The notes beneath the pieces were generated by a model. The model searched no databases and was not told the DNA's origin. It was given only the letters and a program-made list of their open reading frames with translations. From the NCBI GenBank assembly GCA_035556715.1, contig DATMER010000117.1, forward strand, positions 1-64,000: a stretch of DNA of 64,000 nt, written 5' to 3'. Each line of letters begins with the position of its first letter. Within the stretch, counting starts at the first letter, position 1. This stretch comes from DATMER01 sp035556715 (GTDB lineage: Bacteria > Acidobacteriota > Thermoanaerobaculia > Multivoradales > UBA5704). Positions 14,965 to 23,171 of this stretch are shown here, piece by piece. Both the position numbers and the translations under genes were made by a program.

Positions 14965-17900
14965 ATGTCAGGACGGCGATCCAGGTCGTGCCTCCGGTTC
15001 TGCGTCTCCGCGGTTTCCGCAGTCTCTGCGGTACTGCTGGCCGCTTCCGTGCAGGCCGACGTCGTCCGTCCTCTTCCCTATGACCTGATCTACGTCCGCG
15101 CTCCGTACTTCGGTGCGGCGGCTGCGAACAGCGCCTGGCCCGACACGGTCCGGCCGCTGACTCCGGACCCGGGCGCGCAGCTCGTCCTCTTCAAGAAGGA
15201 CGGCAGCCGCGAGGTGCTCTTCCCGCTGGACAGGTACCGCGGCCAGATCGATACCCCCGCGGGCAAGCCGCTGGCGTCGGGATCGGTTTCGGACCCCAAC
15301 GTCTCCTTCGACGGCCGGTGGGTGCTCTTCACCTGGTACCACGACCTCACGAACGTCAACCCGCAGCGCGGCGACTGGCCCGGCCCGTACCTCTCGCGCG
15401 CGGGCTCCGACCTCTACAAGCTCGATCTTCAGACCCGCGGGCTGGTCCGCCTGACCACCCAGGAGCTGACCCCCAACACCGGCAACGGCGCGCGGTTCGC
15501 GCCCAACGACGCGAACGGCAACCATCCCCGGATCGGCGTGTTCAACACCGGCGGCACCTGGGCTCCGGACGGGCGCATCGTCTTCACCTCGAACCGCAAC
15601 AACTTCCTGCCCCCGAAGGCGATGAACAGCGGCCAGCGGGTGCTCCAGCTCTTCGCCATGCGCGATATGCGCGACGGTGGCCGCGACCCGGAGCTGATCG
15701 GCCACCTGAACCTCGCCATGGCGCTCCACCCCCAGGTGCTGCTCGACGGCCGCGTCGCCTTTTCGAGCTGGGAGGAGCACGGCGTCCGCGACAGCCGCCA
15801 GTTCCCCCTCTGGGTCATCGGCCCGGACGGCCGCGGGTGGATGGGCCTCTCCGGCTTCTCCGAGCCCGCGCTCGTCCACCACTTCATGACCCAGATGCCG
15901 GGGGGCGACATCGTGGTCACCCGCTACTACAACCTGAACAACAACGGCTTCGGCGACCTGGTCCGCTACCCGCTCGATCCGGCGGGACCCGACTTCGGCA
16001 GCTCGGACCCCGATCCCGATGACCTCGACGCTGCCATCCCTTTCCAGCGCGCCGGCCAGGTCCGCCTCACCCCGTTCACGACCCCCGACGACTTCCCGGC
16101 CCCCTGCCCGGGGTGGGAGTCCAACCCCTACTCGTCGTCAGGCAGCGAGGGGCCGGCTCCCTGCGCGGGAGAACAGCGCCGCGGCAAGCTCACCCATCCC
16201 GCGGCCGCGCCCAGCGCGGTGGGCGATCCGGGGAAGGCCGACCTGCTCGCGGTCTACGCCCCGGGACCGGCCAACCACAACGGGATCTACGTGGGGTTGG
16301 GCACGGCCCTGCCCTGGTACCACGGCGAGATCGTCCTGCTCCCGGACGCCGAGCCGGTGCCGGTGCCGCCCGCGGGCCAGCCCGGCCGGCCGCCGCAGCT
16401 CGTCACGGTGCTCGCCGAGGACGGCTACAACCTCCAGTGGCCGCGGCCGGTGGTCTCGTGGAAACAGCTCTACGGCGTGGACGGTCCCGCCTCCTGGCCC
16501 GATCTCACCGACGCGCAGGTCCGGGAGGAGCGGCTCACCCCGGGCGAGCCGTTCGGCCTGATCGGCAGCTCGTCGCTCCTCTGGCGCGACACGGAGCCCG
16601 CGCTTGGCAGGTTCTGGGAGGACCGCGACCCCTTCAACACCGGCGACGAGGCTCCCAACCGCTGGATCCGCCAGGGAGGGGACGCGGGGATCTACGGCGA
16701 CGACGAGGTCTGGGCCGTGCGCGTCCTGCTGCAGGTGCCGGCCACCGATCGGAGCTATCCGGACAACGGCCGCAAGTTCGCGGTGGTCGGCGGAGAGCGG
16801 ATGCGGATCCTTGGCGAGGTCCCGGTGCGCAAGCCGGGCGCGCCGCGCCTGCTCCGGCCCGACGGCAGCCAGGAGGACGACACCAGCTTCCTCGTCCGCG
16901 TTCCGGCCGACGTCTCGGTCACCTTCCAGACGCTCGACCGCCGGGGCATGGTGCTGAACATGGCCCAGACCTGGCACCAGCTCCGGCCGGGAGAGGCGCG
17001 CTACGATTGCGGCGGCTGCCACGCCCACAGCAAGGAGCCGCTCGACTTCGAGCGTTCTGCCGCAGCTCGGCCCGAGTACGCCATCCCCGACCTCGCCCGC
17101 TCCACGCCGCTCCTGACCTACGACTCGGGCCAGCCCGGGGTGCGGACGGTCGCCTCCCACGCCGTGGCGGTCGAGTGGTTCCGCGACGTCGAGCCCATCC
17201 TGGAGTCCCGCTGCGCCTCCTGCCATGCCGGCAATGGCGGCGCGAGCCCGGCCGGCGGCCTGCCGCTCGCCCGCTCGGCGCCCAGGGTGACCCGCGACGG
17301 AGTGAGCTGGCCCGGCGCCTACTTCCGCCTGGCGCTCGACGCCGGGGCCGAGCTGTCGCCCGCGCCGCCGAACGGGGAGGCCCGCTGGTACCTGCCGCAG
17401 CTCACCCGCTGGATGCGCGCCTTCCAGTCGCGCCAGAGCCTGCTGATGTGGAAGGTCTGGGGTGAGCGCCTCGACGGCCGAGCCAACGGCGACCGGACGG
17501 ACGATCTCGACTTCGTCCCCTCGTCCGCTCACCCCGTCCCCGCCATGACCGCGGAGGAGAAGCTGACCCTGGCGCGCTGGATCGACCTCGGCGCGCCCAT
17601 CGACCTCGGCGCCCTCGGTGGGCCCTGGGGTTTCCTGGAGGACGACGTGAGACCGACACTGGTGGTCCGCCCGTCGGCGGAGCAGGCGCGGGCGGCGGGC
17701 GGGATCGACGCCCTGGAGCTCTCGGCCTTCGACGTGGAGAGCGGCGTGGTCCCAGGGAGCCTCACCGTCACGAGCAACCGCGCGCTGGGGTCCTTCGCCC
17801 CGGGAGCGAACCTCGCGGCCGGACGGCCGATCGACCCGAAGGGCTCCATCCTCCGCCTGCTCCTGCCGCGGCGGGTGAGCCTGACGGAAGGCGCGGTGCT

Positions 17901-18690
17901 CACGGTGACCGTGCGCGATGCCGCCGGTCACACCACCCGGGTGGTCCGGACCTATGGCGGCGGGACCGGAGGGGCGCCCGGAGTAGCGCTTTTCGACGCG
18001 GCAGGCTCCACATTTTCGGTCAAGGCCGGTCTGACAGCCGCCGCGCCCGAGAGCTCCTTTGCCTTCGGAAGACCCGGAGCCCGTCCAATCGCGGGGGACT
18101 GGGATGGAAACGGCCGGTGGGGGATCGGCCTCTACAACCCTGTGACGGGTGTGTTCGAGCTGAAGAACGGGCTTGGGGGCGGTACCCCTGACCTCTCCTT
18201 CCGCTTCGGCCCGATCGGCAAGAGGCTCCCCCTGGCCGGGGACTGGAACGGCGACGGCCGGACCGGGATCGGGCTCTACAACCCGGCGAACCGGGGCTTC
18301 CAGCTCCGCAACGACCTGAACCGGGGACCGGCCGATCAAGCCTTTACGCTTGCCTGGGCGAAATCGGCTTGGCTGCCGGTCGCGGGCGACTGGGACGGCG
18401 ACGGCCGGGACGGCGTCGGCTTCTACGACCCCTCGACCTCGACCTTCTATCTCAAGAACGTCCCGTCGGGCGGCAACCCCGATCTCACCTTCCGCTTCGG
18501 AACGGCCAAGGCTGGCTGGCTGCCGGTGGTGGGGGACTGGGACGGCGACGGCCGGGACGGTGTCGGCCTCTACGACCGGACGGCCGGGACGTTCCGCCTC
18601 CGCAACACCCTGGGGCAGGGTCCGGCCGAGGTGACCCTGCGCTTCGGGCCGCTGGGCGCGGTTCGGCTGCCGCTGGCGGGAAGCTGGTAG
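14965..18690 (+). CDS. Secreted HzsA-like haem protein with C-terminal FG-GAP repeats
   Basis: A 1241-residue secreted protein, starting after a good Shine-Dalgarno (AGGAGAGGG). The signal peptide ends near VQADV. Residues about 90-340 contain propeller-like strands (DGRWVLFTWYHDL, GTWAPDGRIVFTSNRNN, DGRVAFSSW) as in TolB/PD40-type blades. Two c-type haem motifs follow: CGGCH (about residue 681) and CASCH (about 750), the second within a cytochrome-like stretch (FRDVEPILESRCASCH). This order resembles proteins related to the hydrazine synthase alpha subunit found widely in non-anammox bacteria. The last 200 residues hold four repeats with GDWDGDGRDGVGFYDP-type calcium loops (FG-GAP/VCBS). The function is probably extracytoplasmic redox or polymer binding; the substrate is unknown. 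Confidence 0.75.
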   Translation: MSGRRSRSCLRFCVSAVSAVSAVLLAASVQADVVRPLPYDLIYVRAPYFGAAAANSAWPDTVRPLTPDPGAQLVLFKKDGSREVLFPLDRYRGQIDTPAGKPLASGSVSDPNVSFDGRWVLFTWYHDLTNVNPQRGDWPGPYLSRAGSDLYKLDLQTRGLVRLTTQELTPNTGNGARFAPNDANGNHPRIGVFNTGGTWAPDGRIVFTSNRNNFLPPKAMNSGQRVLQLFAMRDMRDGGRDPELIGHLNLAMALHPQVLLDGRVAFSSWEEHGVRDSRQFPLWVIGPDGRGWMGLSGFSEPALVHHFMTQMPGGDIVVTRYYNLNNNGFGDLVRYPLDPAGPDFGSSDPDPDDLDAAIPFQRAGQVRLTPFTTPDDFPAPCPGWESNPYSSSGSEGPAPCAGEQRRGKLTHPAAAPSAVGDPGKADLLAVYAPGPANHNGIYVGLGTALPWYHGEIVLLPDAEPVPVPPAGQPGRPPQLVTVLAEDGYNLQWPRPVVSWKQLYGVDGPASWPDLTDAQVREERLTPGEPFGLIGSSSLLWRDTEPALGRFWEDRDPFNTGDEAPNRWIRQGGDAGIYGDDEVWAVRVLLQVPATDRSYPDNGRKFAVVGGERMRILGEVPVRKPGAPRLLRPDGSQEDDTSFLVRVPADVSVTFQTLDRRGMVLNMAQTWHQLRPGEARYDCGGCHAHSKEPLDFERSAAARPEYAIPDLARSTPLLTYDSGQPGVRTVASHAVAVEWFRDVEPILESRCASCHAGNGGASPAGGLPLARSAPRVTRDGVSWPGAYFRLALDAGAELSPAPPNGEARWYLPQLTRWMRAFQSRQSLLMWKVWGERLDGRANGDRTDDLDFVPSSAHPVPAMTAEEKLTLARWIDLGAPIDLGALGGPWGFLEDDVRPTLVVRPSAEQARAAGGIDALELSAFDVESGVVPGSLTVTSNRALGSFAPGANLAAGRPIDPKGSILRLLLPRRVSLTEGAVLTVTVRDAAGHTTRVVRTYGGGTGGAPGVALFDAAGSTFSVKAGLTAAAPESSFAFGRPGARPIAGDWDGNGRWGIGLYNPVTGVFELKNGLGGGTPDLSFRFGPIGKRLPLAGDWNGDGRTGIGLYNPANRGFQLRNDLNRGPADQAFTLAWAKSAWLPVAGDWDGDGRDGVGFYDPSTSTFYLKNVPSGGNPDLTFRFGTAKAGWLPVVGDWDGDGRDGVGLYDRTAGTFRLRNTLGQGPAEVTLRFGPLGAVRLPLAGSW

Positions 18691-18709
18691 CCTGTAGGAG
18701 GGAGGCTCC

Positions 18710-21700
18710 GTGATCAATAAACAGAATCCGGTCGGGGAGGAGAGCGCGAAGGATTTCTCGGAATCCTACGTCCCGTTCGAGGAGTTCGAGGAAGCCCCGG
18801 CGAACCAGATCGTTCAGCCGGATGCGATCATCGAGGAGGCGGTGGGAGCTTCGCCGGGAATCGTGTTTTCACCGTTCCGGCAGTTTCTGGCCCGGATCGG
18901 CGGAGCATCGGTGTACGTCTCGACGGGCGATGGCCGGCCTCTGGACCTCCCGTTCGACGCCCTGGTGATCCCCGCCGACGCCCAGGCGGCGCTCACCGGC
19001 AGCTTTGCGCTCCATGCCGAGGAGGTTCTTGCCGACGACTGGACCTTTTTCAAGGTGGGCGTTCATTCCTCGCTCTCCTCGCTCGGTGGCTCCCTGAAGC
19101 CGGACCACCCGGTCTTCGTTCCGATCCTGAGCCGTCCGTTCACGCTGATCGCCGCTACCGGCTGGGTGAAGGCCTCCGAGCGCGCCACGCTGGACGGGGC
19201 CGCGCAGGCGGTCCGGGCGGTGATCGCGGGCTGCCGGGTCCGCCGGCTGAGCCGCGTTGCGATTCCGCTGCTCGGGGCGCGGGGAGGAGGGCTCCCGCCG
19301 GTCCAGGTGGTGAGGGCCATGCTCGCCGAGGCCCGGAGCGCCCTTCCGGCCGCATCCGGAATCCGGGAGCTCACCATCATCGCCCAGGAAGAGGAGGCTT
19401 ACGAGAAGGCCATCTCCCTCTTCACCCGCATCCCGCAGCGCTTCGCCAACGATCTGCCCGGAGGCGAGGACCTGCTGGACGTCGCCGGCGAGGTCCAGGC
19501 CCTGACCGACATCCTGCTCCTGCGCGACCTGCAGCCGCCGCTGGCGGTCGGCATCCTGGGCGGCTGGGGGACGGGCAAGTCGTTCGTCATGGACCTGATG
19601 CGCCGGCACATCCAGCACGTGCGGGGCCTGCCTCCCGGCGGGTGGGAGGCCAAGGGCGCGGGGCTCTACGTGGGCCACGTCTATCCGGTCACCTTCGACG
19701 CCTGGACCTACGCCAAGTCGAACCTGTGGGCCAGCCTGATGCAGACCATCTTCTTCGAGCTGAGCCGGCAGGTCCACCTGGAGCAGCGGATCCGCGACCG
19801 CTTCCAACCCGATCCGGATCTCGAAGGGCGGCTGTGGCGGCTCCTCCACGCCGCGAGCGACCGGGACCGCGAGGCTCTCCTCGACCTGGAAGGGCTGGAG
19901 GGATACCTGGAAGAGCTCTCCTCGCCGGAGGCGCAGCTCGACGCCGAGGGTGGCAGGGTCCTGTGGGAGGTGGTGGCCAAGCTGAAAGTGGGACAGCAGA
20001 GCGTCCTCGCGCAGAAGCAGGAGGAGCTGGCGAGCATCACGGCCAGCATCGAGGAGCAGAAGGCCAGCCTGGAGGAGGAAGTCGACAAGGCGCTCCGGGA
20101 CAAGACCTACGAGCTGGCCTGGAGCAACGTGTCGGCGGGCCTCAAACGGATCGTGACCGAGGCGCTCTCGGCGACGCAGGGCGGGGAGGCGGTCGCCCGC
20201 GACGGCAGGGCAGCGCGGGACTTCCTGAGCCAGGTCGGCAGCGACGCGGCGGCCGTGCCGATGAGCCTCAAGGCCTTCTGGATACGGGTAAAGGCCAACC
20301 CCGTGGTCTCGGCGTCGACCGTGCTCGTCTTCCTGGTGCTGCTCGGGGCCGGCCTCCTGCTCGACGAGCAGCTCCCCAGGGCCGTGGCCTTCCTGGGCTC
20401 CGTCCTGACCCCGCTGGCCGCGGCCGTGCAGACGGCGAAGTCCTGGAGGGCGCAGGTGGCAGCCGCCTGGAGCGGGCTGGAAAGAGAGGTGCGGGCCGCG
20501 GAGTCCAGTGTCGAGAACGAGCGCGCGGCGATCCTCCAGAGGAAGCTCGAGGAATCGCCGGCCGCCGGGCAGCTCCGGGAGCTGGAGGAGGGCCGCCGCC
20601 GGCTCGAATCGGAGATCGGGCGGCTGCGCCAGCAGATCGGCTTCACTGCCGACTACGTTTCGGTCGCGGACCTGGTTCAGGCCCGGCTCGGCAAGGCCGA
20701 GTACGAGGGCGAGCTCGGCCTGCTCCACCGCGTGCAGCGCGACCTCGACGAGCTGAGCCAGGCCCTCTGCCTGCCGCCCGAGCACCCTCTCCACAGCCGT
20801 CTGCCGGAGCAGTTCCCGCGCGGCCCGGCGCGCATCGTCCTCTTCGTCGACGACCTGGACCGCTGCCCGCCGGAGCGGGTCGTCGAAGTCCTGGAGGCAG
20901 TGCAGCTCCTGGTCAAGACGCCTCTCTTCGTGGTCGTGCTGGCCATGGACGTCCGCTACGTCACGCGCGCCCTCGAAAAGGTTTACAAGGACATCCTGCT
21001 GCGGCACGGCAATCCCTGCGGGCTCGACTACATCGAGAAGATCGTGCAGATCCCCTACTCGGTCCGGCCGATCGACTCCTCTTCGGTGGAGCGCTTCCTG
21101 CGTGGCCAGATGGAGGTCCAGGCCGCGCAGGAGGCGGCCCCGGAGCCCCCGGCGTCCGGGTCTTCGGACTCCCAGGCCGGGCCGTCGTCAGCCTCCGGCA
21201 GGGTGGAGGAGCCGGCGCCGATCACGCCCGAGGTGGTCGCCTTCACCGTGGACGAGCTGGAGTGGGTCAAGCGCTGCTGCCAGAGGCTTCCCCTGTCGCC
21301 GCGCGCGGTCAAGAGGGTGGTCAACGCCCTGAAGCTGCTCAAGATCGTCTGGTTCCGGCCGAACCGGCACCAGCAGCCGGAGCCCGGGGTCCAGGAGGCC
21401 TTTGTCGTGCTTCTGGCGCTCTCGGCCGCCTACCCGAACGGGATGCGGAGCCTGTTCGAGGAGCTGTCCCGGCGTGCCAAGGAGGAATGGGGGGTGGGGA
21501 TCGCGGCCACGCTCGGACAGCTCGCGCCCCGGCTCGGGGACCTGTGCTCCGCCGAGGAAGCCGCCGGCCTCGAGAAGAACCTGGAATTGATCCCCGCCGC
21601 GGCCACGGTCGACCCCGACCTGTGGGCGACGCTGGAGCTGGTGCGCTCGCTCAGCTTCGTGGCCGAGATCGGGTACGACCCGGCCGACGAGCGGGCATGG

Positions 21701-21724
21701 GCGGCGGACCCCAATCGGGGGTGA
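18710..21724 (+). CDS. KAP-family P-loop NTPase with N-terminal macro-like domain
   Basis: A 1004-residue protein, GTG start with TAGGAGGGAGG upstream. Residues about 50-235 look like a macro domain (LPFDALVIPADAQ, then VAIPLLGARGGGLPPVQVVRAML), a fold that binds ADP-ribose derivatives. The KAP NTPase follows: Walker A GGWGTGKS (about 284), an insertion with coiled coil and two membrane segments (about 535-577), and Walker B IVLFVDDLDRCPPERV (about 708). VKRVVNALKLLK lies near the end, typical of KAP ATPases. KAP proteins place their active site in the cytoplasm at the membrane and several are linked to phage defence. The macro-KAP pairing suggests sensing of an ADP-ribosyl or NAD-derived signal, which is an inference. 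It stands alone in its transcription unit. Confidence 0.75.
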   Translation: MINKQNPVGEESAKDFSESYVPFEEFEEAPANQIVQPDAIIEEAVGASPGIVFSPFRQFLARIGGASVYVSTGDGRPLDLPFDALVIPADAQAALTGSFALHAEEVLADDWTFFKVGVHSSLSSLGGSLKPDHPVFVPILSRPFTLIAATGWVKASERATLDGAAQAVRAVIAGCRVRRLSRVAIPLLGARGGGLPPVQVVRAMLAEARSALPAASGIRELTIIAQEEEAYEKAISLFTRIPQRFANDLPGGEDLLDVAGEVQALTDILLLRDLQPPLAVGILGGWGTGKSFVMDLMRRHIQHVRGLPPGGWEAKGAGLYVGHVYPVTFDAWTYAKSNLWASLMQTIFFELSRQVHLEQRIRDRFQPDPDLEGRLWRLLHAASDRDREALLDLEGLEGYLEELSSPEAQLDAEGGRVLWEVVAKLKVGQQSVLAQKQEELASITASIEEQKASLEEEVDKALRDKTYELAWSNVSAGLKRIVTEALSATQGGEAVARDGRAARDFLSQVGSDAAAVPMSLKAFWIRVKANPVVSASTVLVFLVLLGAGLLLDEQLPRAVAFLGSVLTPLAAAVQTAKSWRAQVAAAWSGLEREVRAAESSVENERAAILQRKLEESPAAGQLRELEEGRRRLESEIGRLRQQIGFTADYVSVADLVQARLGKAEYEGELGLLHRVQRDLDELSQALCLPPEHPLHSRLPEQFPRGPARIVLFVDDLDRCPPERVVEVLEAVQLLVKTPLFVVVLAMDVRYVTRALEKVYKDILLRHGNPCGLDYIEKIVQIPYSVRPIDSSSVERFLRGQMEVQAAQEAAPEPPASGSSDSQAGPSSASGRVEEPAPITPEVVAFTVDELEWVKRCCQRLPLSPRAVKRVVNALKLLKIVWFRPNRHQQPEPGVQEAFVVLLALSAAYPNGMRSLFEELSRRAKEEWGVGIAATLGQLAPRLGDLCSAEEAAGLEKNLELIPAAATVDPDLWATLELVRSLSFVAEIGYDPADERAWAADPNRG

Positions 21725-21760
21725 TCCGCAGGTGATCCCCTGACCAGCGGGCCGGGGTGC

Positions 21761-21766
21761 TAGAAT
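21761..21766 (+). promoter_or_regulatory. Extended -10 TGCTAGAAT before MFS gene
   Basis: TAGAAT (21761-21766) with upstream TGC resembles an extended -10 element. It predicts a leader of about 8 nt before ATG 21781. The same TGCTAGAAT sequence precedes the phosphodiesterase gene at 48693. Confidence 0.4.
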
Positions 21767-21780
21767 CCGCGCCCCGGCCC

Positions 21781-23088
21781 ATGGAACAGCCTTCCGATCC
21801 CCTCACCGCCCCCTCCGAGCCGCGGCCGGAACGGCTCTGGAACCGCAACTTCCTTCTGCTCTGGCAGGGGCAGACGATCAGCCAGCTCGGCAACCAGGCG
21901 TTCTCCATAGCCATGATGCTCTGGCTGAAGCAGGCCACCGGCTCGGCCAGCCTCATGGGCCTGCTCATGTTCACCTCGATGATCCCGGGCGTGCTGCTCG
22001 GCCCGATCGGCGGCACCTTCGCGGACCGCCACTCGCGCATCCGCATCGCCCTGATCTGCGACATCCTGAGCGCGCTCGCCGTGCTCTCCCTGGCCTTCGC
22101 GATGTTCGACCATCGGGTGGTGGACAGGATCGATCCCGGGGCGGTGCGCTTCGTGATCGGGCTGATGTTCGTGGTCGCGACCCTGCTCGGCATCCTGCGG
22201 GCCTTCTTCACGCCCGCTTTCAACGCGGTCATCCCGGACTTGGTGCCCCGCGAGAAGATCCCGGCCGCCAACTCGATGAGCCAGATCTCGATCCAGGGCT
22301 CGAGCCTGCTCGGCCTGAGCATCGGAGGCGTGCTCTTCGAGGTCCTCGGAGCCAGCGTCCTCTACCTGGTCGACGGCGTGAGCTTCCTCCTCGCCGGACT
22401 CTGCGCGTTCCTGATCCGGATGCCCGCGCGCCAGACTCCGCGCAAGCCGGCCACGGACCACCCCTTCCGCGAGTTCCTCCGGGAGACCTCCGAGGGCTTC
22501 CATTTCATCTGGCAGCGGCCCGGCCTGCGCGACCTCATCGTCGTGGCGTCGGTGAACAACTTCCTGAGCATGCCCGTGGTGGTGCTCGCCCCGTTCTACG
22601 TGGAGCTCTACCTGAAGTCCGAGCCCCGGTGGTACGGCTTCCTGATGGCGTCGATCATCGCCGGCTCGATCACCGGCTACGTGCTCGCCGGCGTCCTGCG
22701 CCTGAGCGGCGCGGCGCGGCGGTTCTGGATGCTCACGAGCCTGCTCCTGGCGCCCGCCTTCTTCGGCGCGCTCGGGCTCGTGCGCTCCCCCTTCGTCGCC
22801 CTGGGAGGGACCTTCCTGATCGGCCTGGCCTTGGGCATCATCAACGTCTACTTCATGAGCATGCTCCAGATGGCCGCGCCCACCGAGCTGCGCGGACGGG
22901 TGCTGAGCGTGGTCTTCACCCTGAGCGGCGCCCTGATGCCGGTCGGCATGCTCCTCGGCGGCGTCCTGGGGGACCTGACGGGCAAGAACGTCCCCCTGGT
23001 CTACGGAGTGTGCAGCATCTGCGGCGTGCTCGTCGTGCTCGTCGGAATGGTGCGGCGGGAGCTGCGGGAGTTCCTGGCCAGCGGCTGA
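21781..23088 (+). CDS. MFS transporter, MFS_3/DHA3 (EntS-like) group
   Basis: A 435-residue polytopic protein with about 11-12 hydrophobic segments. ATG 21781 is chosen because the promoter-like TAGAAT lies upstream of it. NRNFLLLWQGQTISQLGNQ opens the first helix, and GPIGGTFADRHSRIRI is the loop 2-3 motif of the major facilitator superfamily. PAFNAVIPDLVPREKIPAANS is characteristic of the EntS/MFS_3 exporters, which expel siderophores, macrolides or other small molecules. The substrate is not deducible, and no biosynthetic cluster is adjacent. Confidence 0.88.
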   Translation: MEQPSDPLTAPSEPRPERLWNRNFLLLWQGQTISQLGNQAFSIAMMLWLKQATGSASLMGLLMFTSMIPGVLLGPIGGTFADRHSRIRIALICDILSALAVLSLAFAMFDHRVVDRIDPGAVRFVIGLMFVVATLLGILRAFFTPAFNAVIPDLVPREKIPAANSMSQISIQGSSLLGLSIGGVLFEVLGASVLYLVDGVSFLLAGLCAFLIRMPARQTPRKPATDHPFREFLRETSEGFHFIWQRPGLRDLIVVASVNNFLSMPVVVLAPFYVELYLKSEPRWYGFLMASIIAGSITGYVLAGVLRLSGAARRFWMLTSLLLAPAFFGALGLVRSPFVALGGTFLIGLALGIINVYFMSMLQMAAPTELRGRVLSVVFTLSGALMPVGMLLGGVLGDLTGKNVPLVYGVCSICGVLVVLVGMVRRELREFLASG

Positions 23089-23113
23089 GTCGTTTTTCTC
23101 CTGGTTTTTCTCC

Positions 23114-23119
23114 TAAAAT
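23114..23119 (+). promoter_or_regulatory. TAAAAT -10-like element of the kinase gene
   Basis: TAAAAT lies in a short T-rich stretch right after the MFS gene. A start near 23126 would rule out the overlapping ATG at 23118 as initiator and favours ATG 23172. Confidence 0.35.
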
Positions 23120-23171
23120 GGGAGTTTCGGAGGAAAACCACCTGCGCAGCACCGTTGGAGCTTCACCGAGC

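Noticed and set aside
22629..23171. N-terminal extension of the kinase frame overlapping the MFS gene
   Set aside because: The stretch has no domain signal, lies antiphase in a real gene, and a promoter-like element and better start are at 23114-23172.
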